Below the pieces are notes generated by a model that was not told the DNA's origin, searched no databases, and was given only the letters and a program-made list of their open reading frames with translations. Below are positions 46,080 through 53,755 of a DNA stretch of 64,000 nucleotides, one piece after another (positions within the stretch are counted from its first letter, which is position 1; the number at the start of each line of letters is the position of its first letter). Source of the DNA: Pseudomonas neuropathica (GTDB taxonomy: Bacteria > Pseudomonadota > Gammaproteobacteria > Pseudomonadales > Pseudomonadaceae); contig NZ_JACOPX010000007.1 of the NCBI RefSeq assembly GCF_015461835.1, positions 62,001 to 126,000 of the forward strand, read 5' to 3'. The position numbers were made by a program, and so were the translations under genes.

Positions 46080-47234
46080 ATGATGACTTGCCCCAACAGC
46101 GCCAAACCCGGCATCAAACCGTTCCGGCAGCTTCAGCACCCGCGTGAAGTGATCCGCCAATTCACCCCCAACTGGTTCGCAGCGACCATGGGCACGGGTG
46201 TGCTGGCGTTGGCGTTGGCGCAACTGCCATTGGCCATTCCAGGCCTGCACGCCATTGCTGAAGGTTTGTGGTTGTTCAACATTCTGTTATTCAGCCTGTT
46301 TACCGTTGCCTACGCCGCGCGCTGGATTCTGTTCTTTGATGAAGCGCGGCGGATTTTCGGCCACTCCACGGTATCGATGTTCTTCGGCACGATTCCCATG
46401 GGCCTGGCGACGATCATCAACGGCTTTCTGCTGTTTGGCCTGCCGCGCTGGGGTGACGGCGTGATTCACCTCGCCGAAGTGCTGTGGTGGATCGATGTGG
46501 CTATGTCACTGGCTTGCGGCGTGTTGATCCCTTACATGATGTTTACCCGTCAGGAACACAGCATCGATCAGATGACCGCCGTCTGGTTGCTGCCGGTCGT
46601 GGCGGCAGAAGTGGCGGCGGCCAGCGGTGGTTTGCTCGCACCGCATCTCACCGATGCCCACTCACAACTGGTGGTACTGACGACAAGCTACGTGCTCTGG
46701 GCCTTTTCGCTACCGGTAGCGTTCAGCATTCTGACCATCCTTCTGCTGCGCATGGCCCTGCACAAACTGCCCCACGAAAACATGGCAGCCTCGAGCTGGC
46801 TGGCCCTCGGCCCGATCGGCACCGGTGCGCTGGGCATGTTGCTGTTGGGCGGTGATGCGCCGGCGATATTCACGGCGAACGGTCTGCCCGGTATCGGTGA
46901 AATCGCCTCGGGTATGGGGCTTATTGCCGGGATAACCCTGTGGGGCTTCGGGCTGTGGTGGATGCTGATGGCGCTGCTGATCACCGTGCGTTACTTGCGC
47001 GACGGCATCCCGTTCAACCTTGGCTGGTGGGGCTTCACCTTCCCGTTGGGCGTGTATTCGCTGGCAACCCTGAAACTGGCGAGCACCCTGAACCTGACGT
47101 TTTTCAGTGTCGTCGGCACGCTGTTGGTGATGTTGCTGGCGCTGATGTGGCTGATCGTCGGCAAACGTACCGTGCAAGGCGCCTGGCGGGGCGAGCTGTT
47201 TGTCTCGCCGTGCATCGCAGGTTTGAAGAAATAA
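46080..47234 (+). CDS. TDT family (TehA/SLAC1-like) carrier
   Basis: A 384-residue inner-membrane protein with about ten helices. The opening IRQFTPNWFAATMGTGVLALALAQLP (about 25-50) and GWWGFTFPLGVYSLATLKLA (about 318-337) are typical of the tellurite-resistance/dicarboxylate transporter family. Members include TehA, malate carriers and sulfite exporters. The substrate is not determined. ATG 46080 has GAGGAGAGGA upstream. ATG 46083 is equally possible. No terminator is visible before the next gene. Confidence 0.88.
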   Translation: MMTCPNSAKPGIKPFRQLQHPREVIRQFTPNWFAATMGTGVLALALAQLPLAIPGLHAIAEGLWLFNILLFSLFTVAYAARWILFFDEARRIFGHSTVSMFFGTIPMGLATIINGFLLFGLPRWGDGVIHLAEVLWWIDVAMSLACGVLIPYMMFTRQEHSIDQMTAVWLLPVVAAEVAAASGGLLAPHLTDAHSQLVVLTTSYVLWAFSLPVAFSILTILLLRMALHKLPHENMAASSWLALGPIGTGALGMLLLGGDAPAIFTANGLPGIGEIASGMGLIAGITLWGFGLWWMLMALLITVRYLRDGIPFNLGWWGFTFPLGVYSLATLKLASTLNLTFFSVVGTLLVMLLALMWLIVGKRTVQGAWRGELFVSPCIAGLKK

Positions 47235-47333
47235 CCGGAAAAGTTTAGGTAAGGTGTGGCCTGGATCGCTGTTCGAGAATCCAATAAGCAGTACCCAGGC
47301 CTCTCTACCTTAAACATCAGGGAAACACGGAAG

Positions 47334-49208
47334 ATGAGTCACCCCTCACAGTTCAACCTGCTGCGCACCCGGCGCTTCCTGCCATTCTTCATCACGCAGT
47401 CGCTCGGCGCGTTCAACGACAACGTGTTCAAACAGTCGCTGATCCTCGCCATTCTCTATCGGCTGACCATCGAGGGTGACCGTTCGATCTGGGTCAACCT
47501 GTGTGCGTTGCTGTTTATCCTGCCGTTTTTCCTGTTCTCGGCACTGGCCGGGCAGTTCGGGGAAAAATTCGCCAAGGACGCGCTGATCCGTCTGATCAAG
47601 CTCGCGGAAATCGCGATCATGGCCGTAGGATCGGTCGGTTTTCTCTTCGATCACTTGTCGCTGATGCTGGTGGCGCTGTTCGCCATGGGGACCCATTCGG
47701 CGCTGTTCGGGCCGGTGAAGTATTCGATCCTGCCGCAGGCCTTGCGCGAGGATGAGCTGGTGGGCGGCAACGGCCTGGTGGAAATGGGCACGTTTCTGGC
47801 GATTCTCGCCGGGACGATTGGTGCCGGGGTCATCATGTCCTCTTCGCACTATGCACCGTTGGTGTCCTGCGCCATCGTCGGGATCGCCGTGCTGGGTTAT
47901 CTGGCCAGTCGCAGCATCCCGCGCGCGGCGGCATCCTCCCCGGAAATGCGCCTGAACTGGAACATTTTCAGTCAATCCTGGGCCACGCTGAAACTCGGTC
48001 TGGGCCAGACGCCAGCGGTGTCGCGCTCGATTGTCGGCAATTCGTGGTTCTGGTTTGTCGGGGCGATTTACCTGACGCAGATTCCCGCCTACGCCAAGGA
48101 ATGGATGCACGGCGATGAGACCGTGGTCACCCTGATTCTCACCGTGTTCTCGGTCGGGATTGCGCTGGGTTCGATGCTTTGCGAGAAGCTGTCCGGGCGC
48201 AAGGTCGAGATCGGTCTGGTGCCGTTCGGTTCGTTCGGTCTGACCGTGTTCGGTTTGCTGCTGTGGTGGCATTCCGGCGGGATTCCCGACAGCGTCAGCG
48301 GCCACAGCTGGATTGAAGTGCTGGGCTTCGTGCACACCTGGGCGGTGTTGGTCGACATCCTCGGTCTCGGCATTTTCGGTGGTTTCTACATCGTGCCGCT
48401 GTATGCCTTGATCCAGTCGCGCACCGCCGAGAACGAGCGGGCAAGGGTGATTGCCGCCAACAACATTCTCAACGCACTGTTTATGGTGGTCTCGGCCATC
48501 GTCTCGATTGTGCTGCTGAGCGTGGTCAAACTGTCGATCCCGCAACTGTTCCTGGTGGTGTCGCTGCTGAACATCGGGGTCAACGCCTACATCTTCAAGA
48601 TCGTCCCCGAGTTCAGCATGCGTTTCATGATCTGGCTGCTCAGCCATTCCATGTACCGCGTCGAGCACCGCAACCTTGAAGCCATTCCGGATGAAGGTGC
48701 GGCATTGCTGGTGTGCAACCACGTGTCGTTCGTCGATGCCTTGCTGATTGGTGGCGCAGTGCGTCGGCCGATTCGCTTTGTCATGTACTACAGGATCTAC
48801 AACCTGCCGGTGCTGAACTTTATCTTCCGCACGGCAGGGGCGATTCCGATTGCCGGACGGAATGAAGACATCCAGATCTACGAAAAGGCCTTCACGCGAA
48901 TTGCTCACTATTTGAAGGACGGTGAGCTGGTGTGCATTTTCCCGGAAGGCAAGCTGACGGCGGATGGCGAGATGAATGAGTTCCGGGGCGGTTTGACGCG
49001 GATTCTCGAAGAGACGCCGGTGCCGGTGATTCCGCTGGCGTTGCAAGGGCTGTGGGGGAGTTTCTTCAGCCGCGATCCGAACAAAGGGTTTTTTCACCGA
49101 TTGTGGTCGCGGGTGACGCTGGTGGCAGGAGCGCCAGTGGGCGTTGATGCTGCTGAGCCGGCGAAGTTGCAGGGGGTGGTCGGGGAGTTGCGCGGGGCAG
49201 TCAGATAG
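47334..49208 (+). CDS. MFS-acyltransferase fusion (LplT-PlsC type)
   Basis: A 624-residue two-domain protein. Residues 1-430 are an MFS carrier like the lysophospholipid flippase LplT (LGAFNDNVFKQSLILAILYRL at about 21-41). Residues 440-620 are a PlsC acyltransferase with LVCNHVSFVDALLIGG (the H(x)4D motif, His about 463) and CIFPEGKLTADGEM (about 533-546). It likely flips and re-acylates lysophospholipids at the inner membrane. Larger relatives add an AMP-binding acyl-ACP synthetase domain at the C-terminus. That part is absent here. Start ATG 47334 is preferred over 47256. Confidence 0.9.
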   Translation: MSHPSQFNLLRTRRFLPFFITQSLGAFNDNVFKQSLILAILYRLTIEGDRSIWVNLCALLFILPFFLFSALAGQFGEKFAKDALIRLIKLAEIAIMAVGSVGFLFDHLSLMLVALFAMGTHSALFGPVKYSILPQALREDELVGGNGLVEMGTFLAILAGTIGAGVIMSSSHYAPLVSCAIVGIAVLGYLASRSIPRAAASSPEMRLNWNIFSQSWATLKLGLGQTPAVSRSIVGNSWFWFVGAIYLTQIPAYAKEWMHGDETVVTLILTVFSVGIALGSMLCEKLSGRKVEIGLVPFGSFGLTVFGLLLWWHSGGIPDSVSGHSWIEVLGFVHTWAVLVDILGLGIFGGFYIVPLYALIQSRTAENERARVIAANNILNALFMVVSAIVSIVLLSVVKLSIPQLFLVVSLLNIGVNAYIFKIVPEFSMRFMIWLLSHSMYRVEHRNLEAIPDEGAALLVCNHVSFVDALLIGGAVRRPIRFVMYYRIYNLPVLNFIFRTAGAIPIAGRNEDIQIYEKAFTRIAHYLKDGELVCIFPEGKLTADGEMNEFRGGLTRILEETPVPVIPLALQGLWGSFFSRDPNKGFFHRLWSRVTLVAGAPVGVDAAEPAKLQGVVGELRGAVR

Positions 49209-49225
49209 CCGGCGATTTTAAGAGC

Positions 49226-49302
49226 CTCTTCGCGAGCAGGCTCATTCCTACATTTGAAACGCGTTCCCCTGTAGGAGTGAGCCTGCTCGCGATAGCGGTA
49301 GA
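49226..49302. repeat. REP pair (BIME) between convergent genes
   Basis: CTCTTCGCGAGCAGGCTCAT with TCCTAC and GTAGGAGTGAGCCTGCTCGC with GATAGCGGTAGAG are inverted copies with one mismatch (ATTCC for ACTCC). It touches the sugE stop. Confidence 0.88.
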
Positions 49303-49305
49303 GGC

Positions 49306-49620
49306 CTAGGCGCTGACCTTAAGGCCAATCAGCCCGGTAATGATCAACGCCACACTGGCCAGGCGAATCAACGCCATCGATTCACCGAACAGGATGATCC
49401 CGGCAATCACCGTGCCCACTGCACCAACGCCGGTCCAGATCGCATAGGCGGTGCCCAACGGCAATTCCTTCATCGCAAGGCCGAGCAGGCCAAGGCTGAT
49501 GGCCATGGCCGCAACGGTCAGAACGGTGGGGAGCGGGCGAGTGAACCCGTCGGTGTATTTCAGGCCGACGGCCCAGCCGACTTCAAACAGGCCGGCGAAA
49601 AACAGAATGATCCAGGACAT
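49306..49620 (-). CDS. sugE: SMR family guanidinium exporter (SugE/Gdx type)
   Basis: A 104-residue protein with four membrane helices. The opening [27 protein letters not shown] has the essential membrane Glu (E13) and matches the SugE/Gdx branch of the SMR family. [20 protein letters not shown] (about 57-76) is the second conserved block. Gdx proteins exchange guanidinium for protons. A guanidine-II riboswitch lies just upstream, which supports guanidinium as substrate over general drug efflux. The ribosome site GGAGGT is at 49626-49631. Confidence 0.93.
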   Translation of the reverse strand: MSWIILFFAGLFEVGWAVGLKYTDGFTRPLPTVLTVAAMAISLGLLGLAMKELPLGTAYAIWTGVGAVGTVIAGIILFGESMALIRLASVALIITGLIGLKVSA

Positions 49621-49641
49621 GAAAGACCTCCATCGATAGAC

Positions 49642-49691
49642 GGGGTCGTCCCCAGATTAATAACTCGATCGAGCCGCAGGGTCGTCCCCGC
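49642..49691 (-). ncRNA. Guanidine-II (mini-ykkC) riboswitch
   Basis: On the minus strand two small hairpins carry ACGA loops: GCGGGG-ACGA-CCCTGC (49691-49676) and GGGG-ACGA-CCCC (49653-49642), 22 bases apart. Twin stem-loops with ACGR tetraloops define the guanidine-II class. The second hairpin lies 10 bases before the sugE ribosome site (49626-49631). The usual mechanism is release of that site when guanidine joins the two loops. Confidence 0.85.
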
Positions 49692-49739
49692 GTTGCGCAA
49701 TAGTGTGACGAGCATTAACCCGGGGATCAAGTTTGCGCC

Positions 49740-50705
49740 TCAGTCGGCCGCCTGCTGCGCCAGTGCCTCGCGATCCTGTTTTTCACTCATGCGCCGGAAG
49801 TACGTCGACAGCAGTGCCCCGGAAATATTGTGCCAAACGCTGAACAGCGCACTCGGCACCGCCGCCAATGGCGAGAAATGCGCACTGGCCAATGCCGCGC
49901 CCAATCCGGAGTTCTGCATGCCCACTTCCAGCGCCAATGATTTACGCTGGGCCAACGGCAACTTGAACAAACGCCCAGTGAAATAGCCCAGCAGATAACC
50001 GAAGCTGTTGTGCAGCATCACCACGGCCATGATCAACAGGCCGGATTCGGCGATTTTCGCCTGGCTGGCGGCCACCACCGCGGTGACGATGATCACGATG
50101 CTGACCACCGATACCAGCGGCAATACATCCACTGCGTGGCGCACTCGGTCACCAAGCACACGCTGGGCAACCACGCCGAGAATGATCGGCAGCAGCACCA
50201 CTTGCAGGATCGACCAGAACAGCTCCATGAACGACACCGGCAACCACGCCGAAGCCAGCAGCCAGATCAGTGCCGGGGTCAGCAGCGGGGCGAGGAGGGT
50301 GGTCACGGCAGCAATGGCCACCGACAATGCCAGATCACCTCGGGCCAGCCAGGTCATCACGTTGGACGAAGTGCCGCTCGGGCAGCAACCGACCAGAATC
50401 ACCCCGACGGCGATTTCCGGTGGCAGGTGAAACACTTGGCAGAGCAGCCACGCCACGCCGGGCATGATCACGAAATGTGCAACCACGCCCAGCGCCACAC
50501 GCCACGGATGGCGAGCAACGGCAGCGAAGTCGTCGAGTTTGAGGGTCAGGCCCATGCCGAACATCACCAGCCCGAGCAGCGGCACGATCGCGCTTTTCAG
50601 GCCGAGGAACCACGCCGGTTGCAGGAACGCAATCACCGCGAAAAGCAGAACCCAGTAAGCGAAGGTGTTACCGACAAAGCGGCTCAGTGCAGCCAGTGCG
50701 CGCAT
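49740..50705 (-). CDS. Bile acid:sodium symporter family protein
   Basis: A 321-residue membrane protein of the BASS family with nine to ten helices. The conserved GVILVGCCPSGTSSNVMTWLARGDLALSV (about 102-130) is the sodium-site motif, and LALEVGMQNSGLGAALA (about 255-271) is the second crossover. Bacterial relatives move organic anions, including pantoate-like acids, and the substrate here is unknown. ATG 50705 follows AAGGAA by six bases. A longer reading to 50798 has an Arg/Cys-rich leader and is rejected. Confidence 0.9.
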   Translation of the reverse strand: MRALAALSRFVGNTFAYWVLLFAVIAFLQPAWFLGLKSAIVPLLGLVMFGMGLTLKLDDFAAVARHPWRVALGVVAHFVIMPGVAWLLCQVFHLPPEIAVGVILVGCCPSGTSSNVMTWLARGDLALSVAIAAVTTLLAPLLTPALIWLLASAWLPVSFMELFWSILQVVLLPIILGVVAQRVLGDRVRHAVDVLPLVSVVSIVIIVTAVVAASQAKIAESGLLIMAVVMLHNSFGYLLGYFTGRLFKLPLAQRKSLALEVGMQNSGLGAALASAHFSPLAAVPSALFSVWHNISGALLSTYFRRMSEKQDREALAQQAAD

Positions 50706-50760
50706 GGCTCGTTCCTTATTATGTGAAAGCGTTAGGAAGCTAAGCATACGTCGCCAGCAA

Positions 50761-50834
50761 AAAGATCGCAGCCTCCGGCAGCTCCTACAGAAAAACACGT
50801 CCTTTGTAGGAGCTGCCGAAGGCTGCGATCTTTT
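50761..50834. repeat. REP-like palindrome, GATCTTTT family
   Basis: AAAGATCGCAGCCTCCGGCA with GCTCCTACAG (50761-50790) faces TGTAGGAGCTGCCGAAGGCT with GCGATCTTTT (50805-50834). It is a near-perfect inverted pair with a 14-base spacer, located between the BASS gene and rdgC. Confidence 0.9.
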
Positions 50835-50856
50835 AAGCGTTCACACAAAAAACCGA

Positions 50857-51777
50857 TCAGATCCCCTGCGGAGTCTCTTCCCCACCCAACGCTTCAACCA
50901 GCGCTGGCAGGAAGTCGCCGAAGGTCAGCATCATCAGCGTGAAGCTGGCATCCAGTTGACCCAGCGCCTCGTCGCCACCGTCCTGCTCCGCCTGATCCTG
51001 CAACAGATCTTCGAACTTCAGACGTTTGACCGTCATCTTGTCGTCGAGCATGAACGACAGTTTGTCCTGCCAGGCCAACGACAATTGAGTGACGACTTTG
51101 CCAGTGCTCAGGTGCAGCTGGATTTCTTCGCTGGTCAGGTCCTGACGCTTGCAACGCACGATACCGCCATCTTCGTGGGTGTCGCGCAGTTCGCACTCGT
51201 CCAGTACATAGAAGTCATCAGCGGCTTTTTGCGTGGTGACCCAGTCAGTCATGACCGCAGTCGGTGCCATTTTCACGGTCAACGGACGGACGGGCAGGGT
51301 GCCGATCACTTCACGCAGGGTCGACAGCAGGTCTTCGGCACGTTTCGGGCTGGCCGAGTTGACCAGGATCAGACCCTGTTTGGGTGCGATAGCGGCAAAG
51401 GTCGACGAGCGACGGATGAAGGCGCGCGGCAGGAACGCCTGGATGATTTCATCCTTGATCTGATCGCGTTCCTTCTTATAGACCTTGCGCATCTGTTCGG
51501 CTTCGATCTCTTCGACCTTTTCCTTGACCGCGTCACGCACGACGCTGCCCGGCAGAATGCGTTCTTCTTTACGCGCGGAAATCAGCAGGAAGTCACCGCT
51601 GACGTGTACCAGTGGAGCATCTTCGCCTTTGCCGAACGGCGCGACGAAACCGTAGGTGGTCAACTCCTGGCTTGCACATGGACGCGCCAGTTTGGTGGCC
51701 AGTGCAGTTTCCAGCGCCTCGGCATCGACAGGCAGGTCTTGGGTCAGGCGATAGATAAGCAGGTTTTTGAACCACAT
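50857..51777 (-). CDS. rdgC: Recombination-associated protein RdgC
   Basis: A 306-residue DNA-binding protein that starts [23 protein letters not shown]. It forms a ring-shaped dimer around double-stranded DNA and restrains RecA. Family stretches are [33 protein letters not shown] (about 42-74) and [27 protein letters not shown] 51777 has GGAGAG upstream. The reading to 51801 adds eight residues with no site. It stands alone on the minus strand between a REP element and the tRNA cluster. Confidence 0.96.
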   Translation of the reverse strand: MWFKNLLIYRLTQDLPVDAEALETALATKLARPCASQELTTYGFVAPFGKGEDAPLVHVSGDFLLISARKEERILPGSVVRDAVKEKVEEIEAEQMRKVYKKERDQIKDEIIQAFLPRAFIRRSSTFAAIAPKQGLILVNSASPKRAEDLLSTLREVIGTLPVRPLTVKMAPTAVMTDWVTTQKAADDFYVLDECELRDTHEDGGIVRCKRQDLTSEEIQLHLSTGKVVTQLSLAWQDKLSFMLDDKMTVKRLKFEDLLQDQAEQDGGDEALGQLDASFTLMMLTFGDFLPALVEALGGEETPQGI

Positions 51778-51887
51778 GGGGTGAGTCTCTCCTTTATACA
51801 AAGGGGGGCATTATTGTCTTCGCCGTCCCATAGGCCAACCCTTCTCTAAGCCTTTGGAAGGCCTGAGAAAATTATTTAAAAAAGTGC

Positions 51888-51916
51888 TTGCCAGAGGTTG
51901 GGTCGCTCCGTAGAAT
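51888..51916 (+). promoter_or_regulatory. Promoter of the first tRNA pair
   Basis: TTGCCA (51888-51893), 17 bases, TAGAAT (51911-51916), followed by the GC-rich GCGCGCC discriminator expected at stringently controlled tRNA promoters. The tRNA begins 20 bases later. Confidence 0.75.
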
Positions 51917-51936
51917 GCGCGCCACACCGAAGCGAA

Positions 51937-52012
51937 GGGTGATTAGCTCAGCTGGGAGAGCGTCTGCCTTACAAGCAGAATGTCGGCGGTTCGATCCCGT
52001 CATCACCCACCA
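51937..52012 (+). tRNA. tRNA-Val (UAC), copy 1
   Basis: 76 bases with a GGGTGAT/ATCACCC acceptor stem, anticodon TAC in the loop CTTACAA, the T-loop sequence GGTTCGATCCC and an encoded CCA end. An identical copy lies at 52300-52375. Confidence 0.98.
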
Positions 52013-52031
52013 TTCGTTTCAAGTGTTTAGC

Positions 52032-52108
52032 GCAGCGGTAGTTCAGTCGGTTAGAATACCGGCCTGTCACGCCGGGGGTCGCGGGTTCGAGTCCCGTCCG
52101 CTGCGCCA
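52032..52108 (+). tRNA. tRNA-Asp (GUC), copy 1
   Basis: 77 bases with a GCAGCGG/CCGCTGC acceptor stem, anticodon GTC in CTGTCAC, GGGTTCGAGTCCC and an encoded CCA. It follows the tRNA-Val by 19 bases in one transcript. Confidence 0.98.
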
Positions 52109-52148
52109 TATTCGGTAACCTGGACCACTGAACGCCAGGTCACCACGG

Positions 52149-52174
52149 AAAAACCCGCCAAGGCGGGTTTTTTT
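52149..52174 (+). terminator. Terminator of the first tRNA pair
   Basis: AAAAACCCGC (52149-52158) pairs with GCGGGTTTTT (52163-52172), followed by more T. Confidence 0.88.
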
Positions 52175-52270
52175 CTGCTCCAAGGTTGTACCCGCGGGAT
52201 GTGTCGTTTTACTGGTTTTCGGATTTATTTGAAAAAAACTTCAATTAAATCAACACTTTACGAAAACTTG

Positions 52271-52279
52271 TGGCATAAT
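52271..52279 (+). promoter_or_regulatory. Extended -10 promoter of the second tRNA pair
   Basis: TGG followed by CATAAT (52274-52279) forms an extended -10 element 20 bases before the second tRNA-Val. The matching -35 box is poor, in contrast to the first pair. Confidence 0.5.
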
Positions 52280-52299
52280 GCGTCCCGTAACGAAGCGAA

Positions 52300-52375
52300 G
52301 GGTGATTAGCTCAGCTGGGAGAGCGTCTGCCTTACAAGCAGAATGTCGGCGGTTCGATCCCGTCATCACCCACCA
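52300..52375 (+). tRNA. tRNA-Val (UAC), copy 2
   Basis: 76 bases, identical to the gene at 51937-52012, with anticodon TAC and an encoded CCA. Its offset from copy 1 is 363 bases. Confidence 0.98.
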
Positions 52376-52394
52376 TTCGTTTCAAGCGTTTCGC

Positions 52395-52471
52395 GCAGCG
52401 GTAGTTCAGTCGGTTAGAATACCGGCCTGTCACGCCGGGGGTCGCGGGTTCGAGTCCCGTCCGCTGCGCCA
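52395..52471 (+). tRNA. tRNA-Asp (GUC), copy 2
   Basis: 77 bases, identical to the gene at 52032-52108, with anticodon GTC and an encoded CCA. The spacer from tRNA-Val differs from that of the first pair at only two positions. Confidence 0.98.
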
Positions 52472-52509
52472 TATTCGGAATCTGGAACACTGAACGCCAG
52501 ATTTCACAG

Positions 52510-52534
52510 AAAGCCCGCCTTGTGCGGGCTTTTT
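52510..52534 (+). terminator. Terminator of the second tRNA pair
   Basis: AAAGCCCGC (52510-52518) pairs with GCGGGCTTT (52524-52532), followed by TT. The stem differs from the terminator of the first pair. Confidence 0.88.
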
Positions 52535-52585
52535 GTTGTCCGGGATTTATTGATCCCATGTCCTCAAAGGTGCTTTGACACCGTT

Positions 52586-53755
52586 CTACTGCGCGGCATT
52601 CTGGCTGTGCCGATAGTCGCTCACCGCCTCATACACCGCTTTACGCAAGCGGTTGATCCCGCCAATCGGCCGATGCGCCTCAATCCCGAACCACGGATTG
52701 AACGAAAGATTGTCACACGTCAGATTCAGGGCCGGTGTATCGAAGTCCTGCGGTGGCAGAGTGATTCGCGCCACGGTTTCAAACGGCGAATCCTGCTCGC
52801 GCCATTCGATGCTGGTGTCTTCGATCGGCATGTACCTGTTGGCATCCTGACGCTGGATCTGCAGGACGAAACACGCCGGTATCCGGTCCGTCGACAGTTG
52901 CTGGTTTAATGCGCTGCGCAGGAAATTCGGCAAATCATGATTCTGTTTTGGCAGCGTGTAGTCCGGGCAGTTTTCCGGGGCCGGCGCCACCCGAAACTTT
53001 GCATTGGCTTCACCAAATTTGTACGGCGATACCGAAAAATAAGTGGTCGCGGTCGGACTGTCCGGCGGCGGTGACAGGGTTGCCAGTGCAATAAACAAAT
53101 GGCGGACCTGCCATGTGCGCGGGTCCCATCCCGGAAAAAATGCCATGACCTTTTTGCCGTCAGCCTGCGCCGACACATTCTGACGATACTCGGCGACGTC
53201 ACTGACAAAAAAGTTCGGGTGGCTAAACATCACAAAATCCTGCTCAGGCTGTGACTGGCGGTTGCCGAGCAGCTGTTTTCCCGAAACGTCCAGCAGCTTG
53301 ATCGCCATCCCCCGGGCGTCGCGCAGGCTGTCGAACTGTGGATAGGCATTGCCATTGGACAGGCGAATCATCGCTTGCCAGGTTTTTCCGGGCTCACTGA
53401 ACACGCCCTGTCGCAGTGGCTGCGCCAGTTCCGGCAGCACCTGCACCTGCGCTTTCACGCAGCCATGGGCCTTGGCATGGGCATCGCGCAAATAACGGGT
53501 GCCTTCGCGATGCTGATCGACGATGCGCACGGCGGTCTGGATCACGTCCTGGGTCATCGCCGCTTCGCCGGGCGGAACCTGCTCCAGCGCCGACACCGGG
53601 CCGCGGTAATGCCAGGTAAACCATGCCGTGGCAATGGCCCAGCCGAGCAAGGCAATGGCGAGTAATACCAGCAACGTCTTGCCGAGCAAACGTCCCAGCC
53701 ACAACCACACCCGGGCCAGCAACGGCAGTTCCTTTTTAAAGGTCGGCATGATCAT
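52586..53755 (-). CDS. Membrane-anchored catalase-fold protein
   Basis: A 389-residue protein. A membrane helix at about 20-47 (KTLLVLLAIALLGWAIATAWF) anchors a catalase-fold domain. Distal-side signature RDAHAKAHGCVKAQVQVLPE (about 90-109) resembles the SrpA-like small catalase branch, and the end HRPIGGINRLRKAVYEAVSDYR has the R-x-x-x-Y proximal heme ligand. Catalytic use is uncertain, as such proteins may be peroxidases. The start overlaps the stop of the di-heme cytochrome gene (ATGA), so the two are coupled. Confidence 0.85.
   Translation of the reverse strand: MIMPTFKKELPLLARVWLWLGRLLGKTLLVLLAIALLGWAIATAWFTWHYRGPVSALEQVPPGEAAMTQDVIQTAVRIVDQHREGTRYLRDAHAKAHGCVKAQVQVLPELAQPLRQGVFSEPGKTWQAMIRLSNGNAYPQFDSLRDARGMAIKLLDVSGKQLLGNRQSQPEQDFVMFSHPNFFVSDVAEYRQNVSAQADGKKVMAFFPGWDPRTWQVRHLFIALATLSPPPDSPTATTYFSVSPYKFGEANAKFRVAPAPENCPDYTLPKQNHDLPNFLRSALNQQLSTDRIPACFVLQIQRQDANRYMPIEDTSIEWREQDSPFETVARITLPPQDFDTPALNLTCDNLSFNPWFGIEAHRPIGGINRLRKAVYEAVSDYRHSQNAAQ

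Noticed and set aside
47346..49097. A 583-codon open frame antisense to the MFS-acyltransferase gene
   Set aside because: It is rich in His, Gln and Arg, as usual for antisense frames of membrane proteins, and has no start signal.
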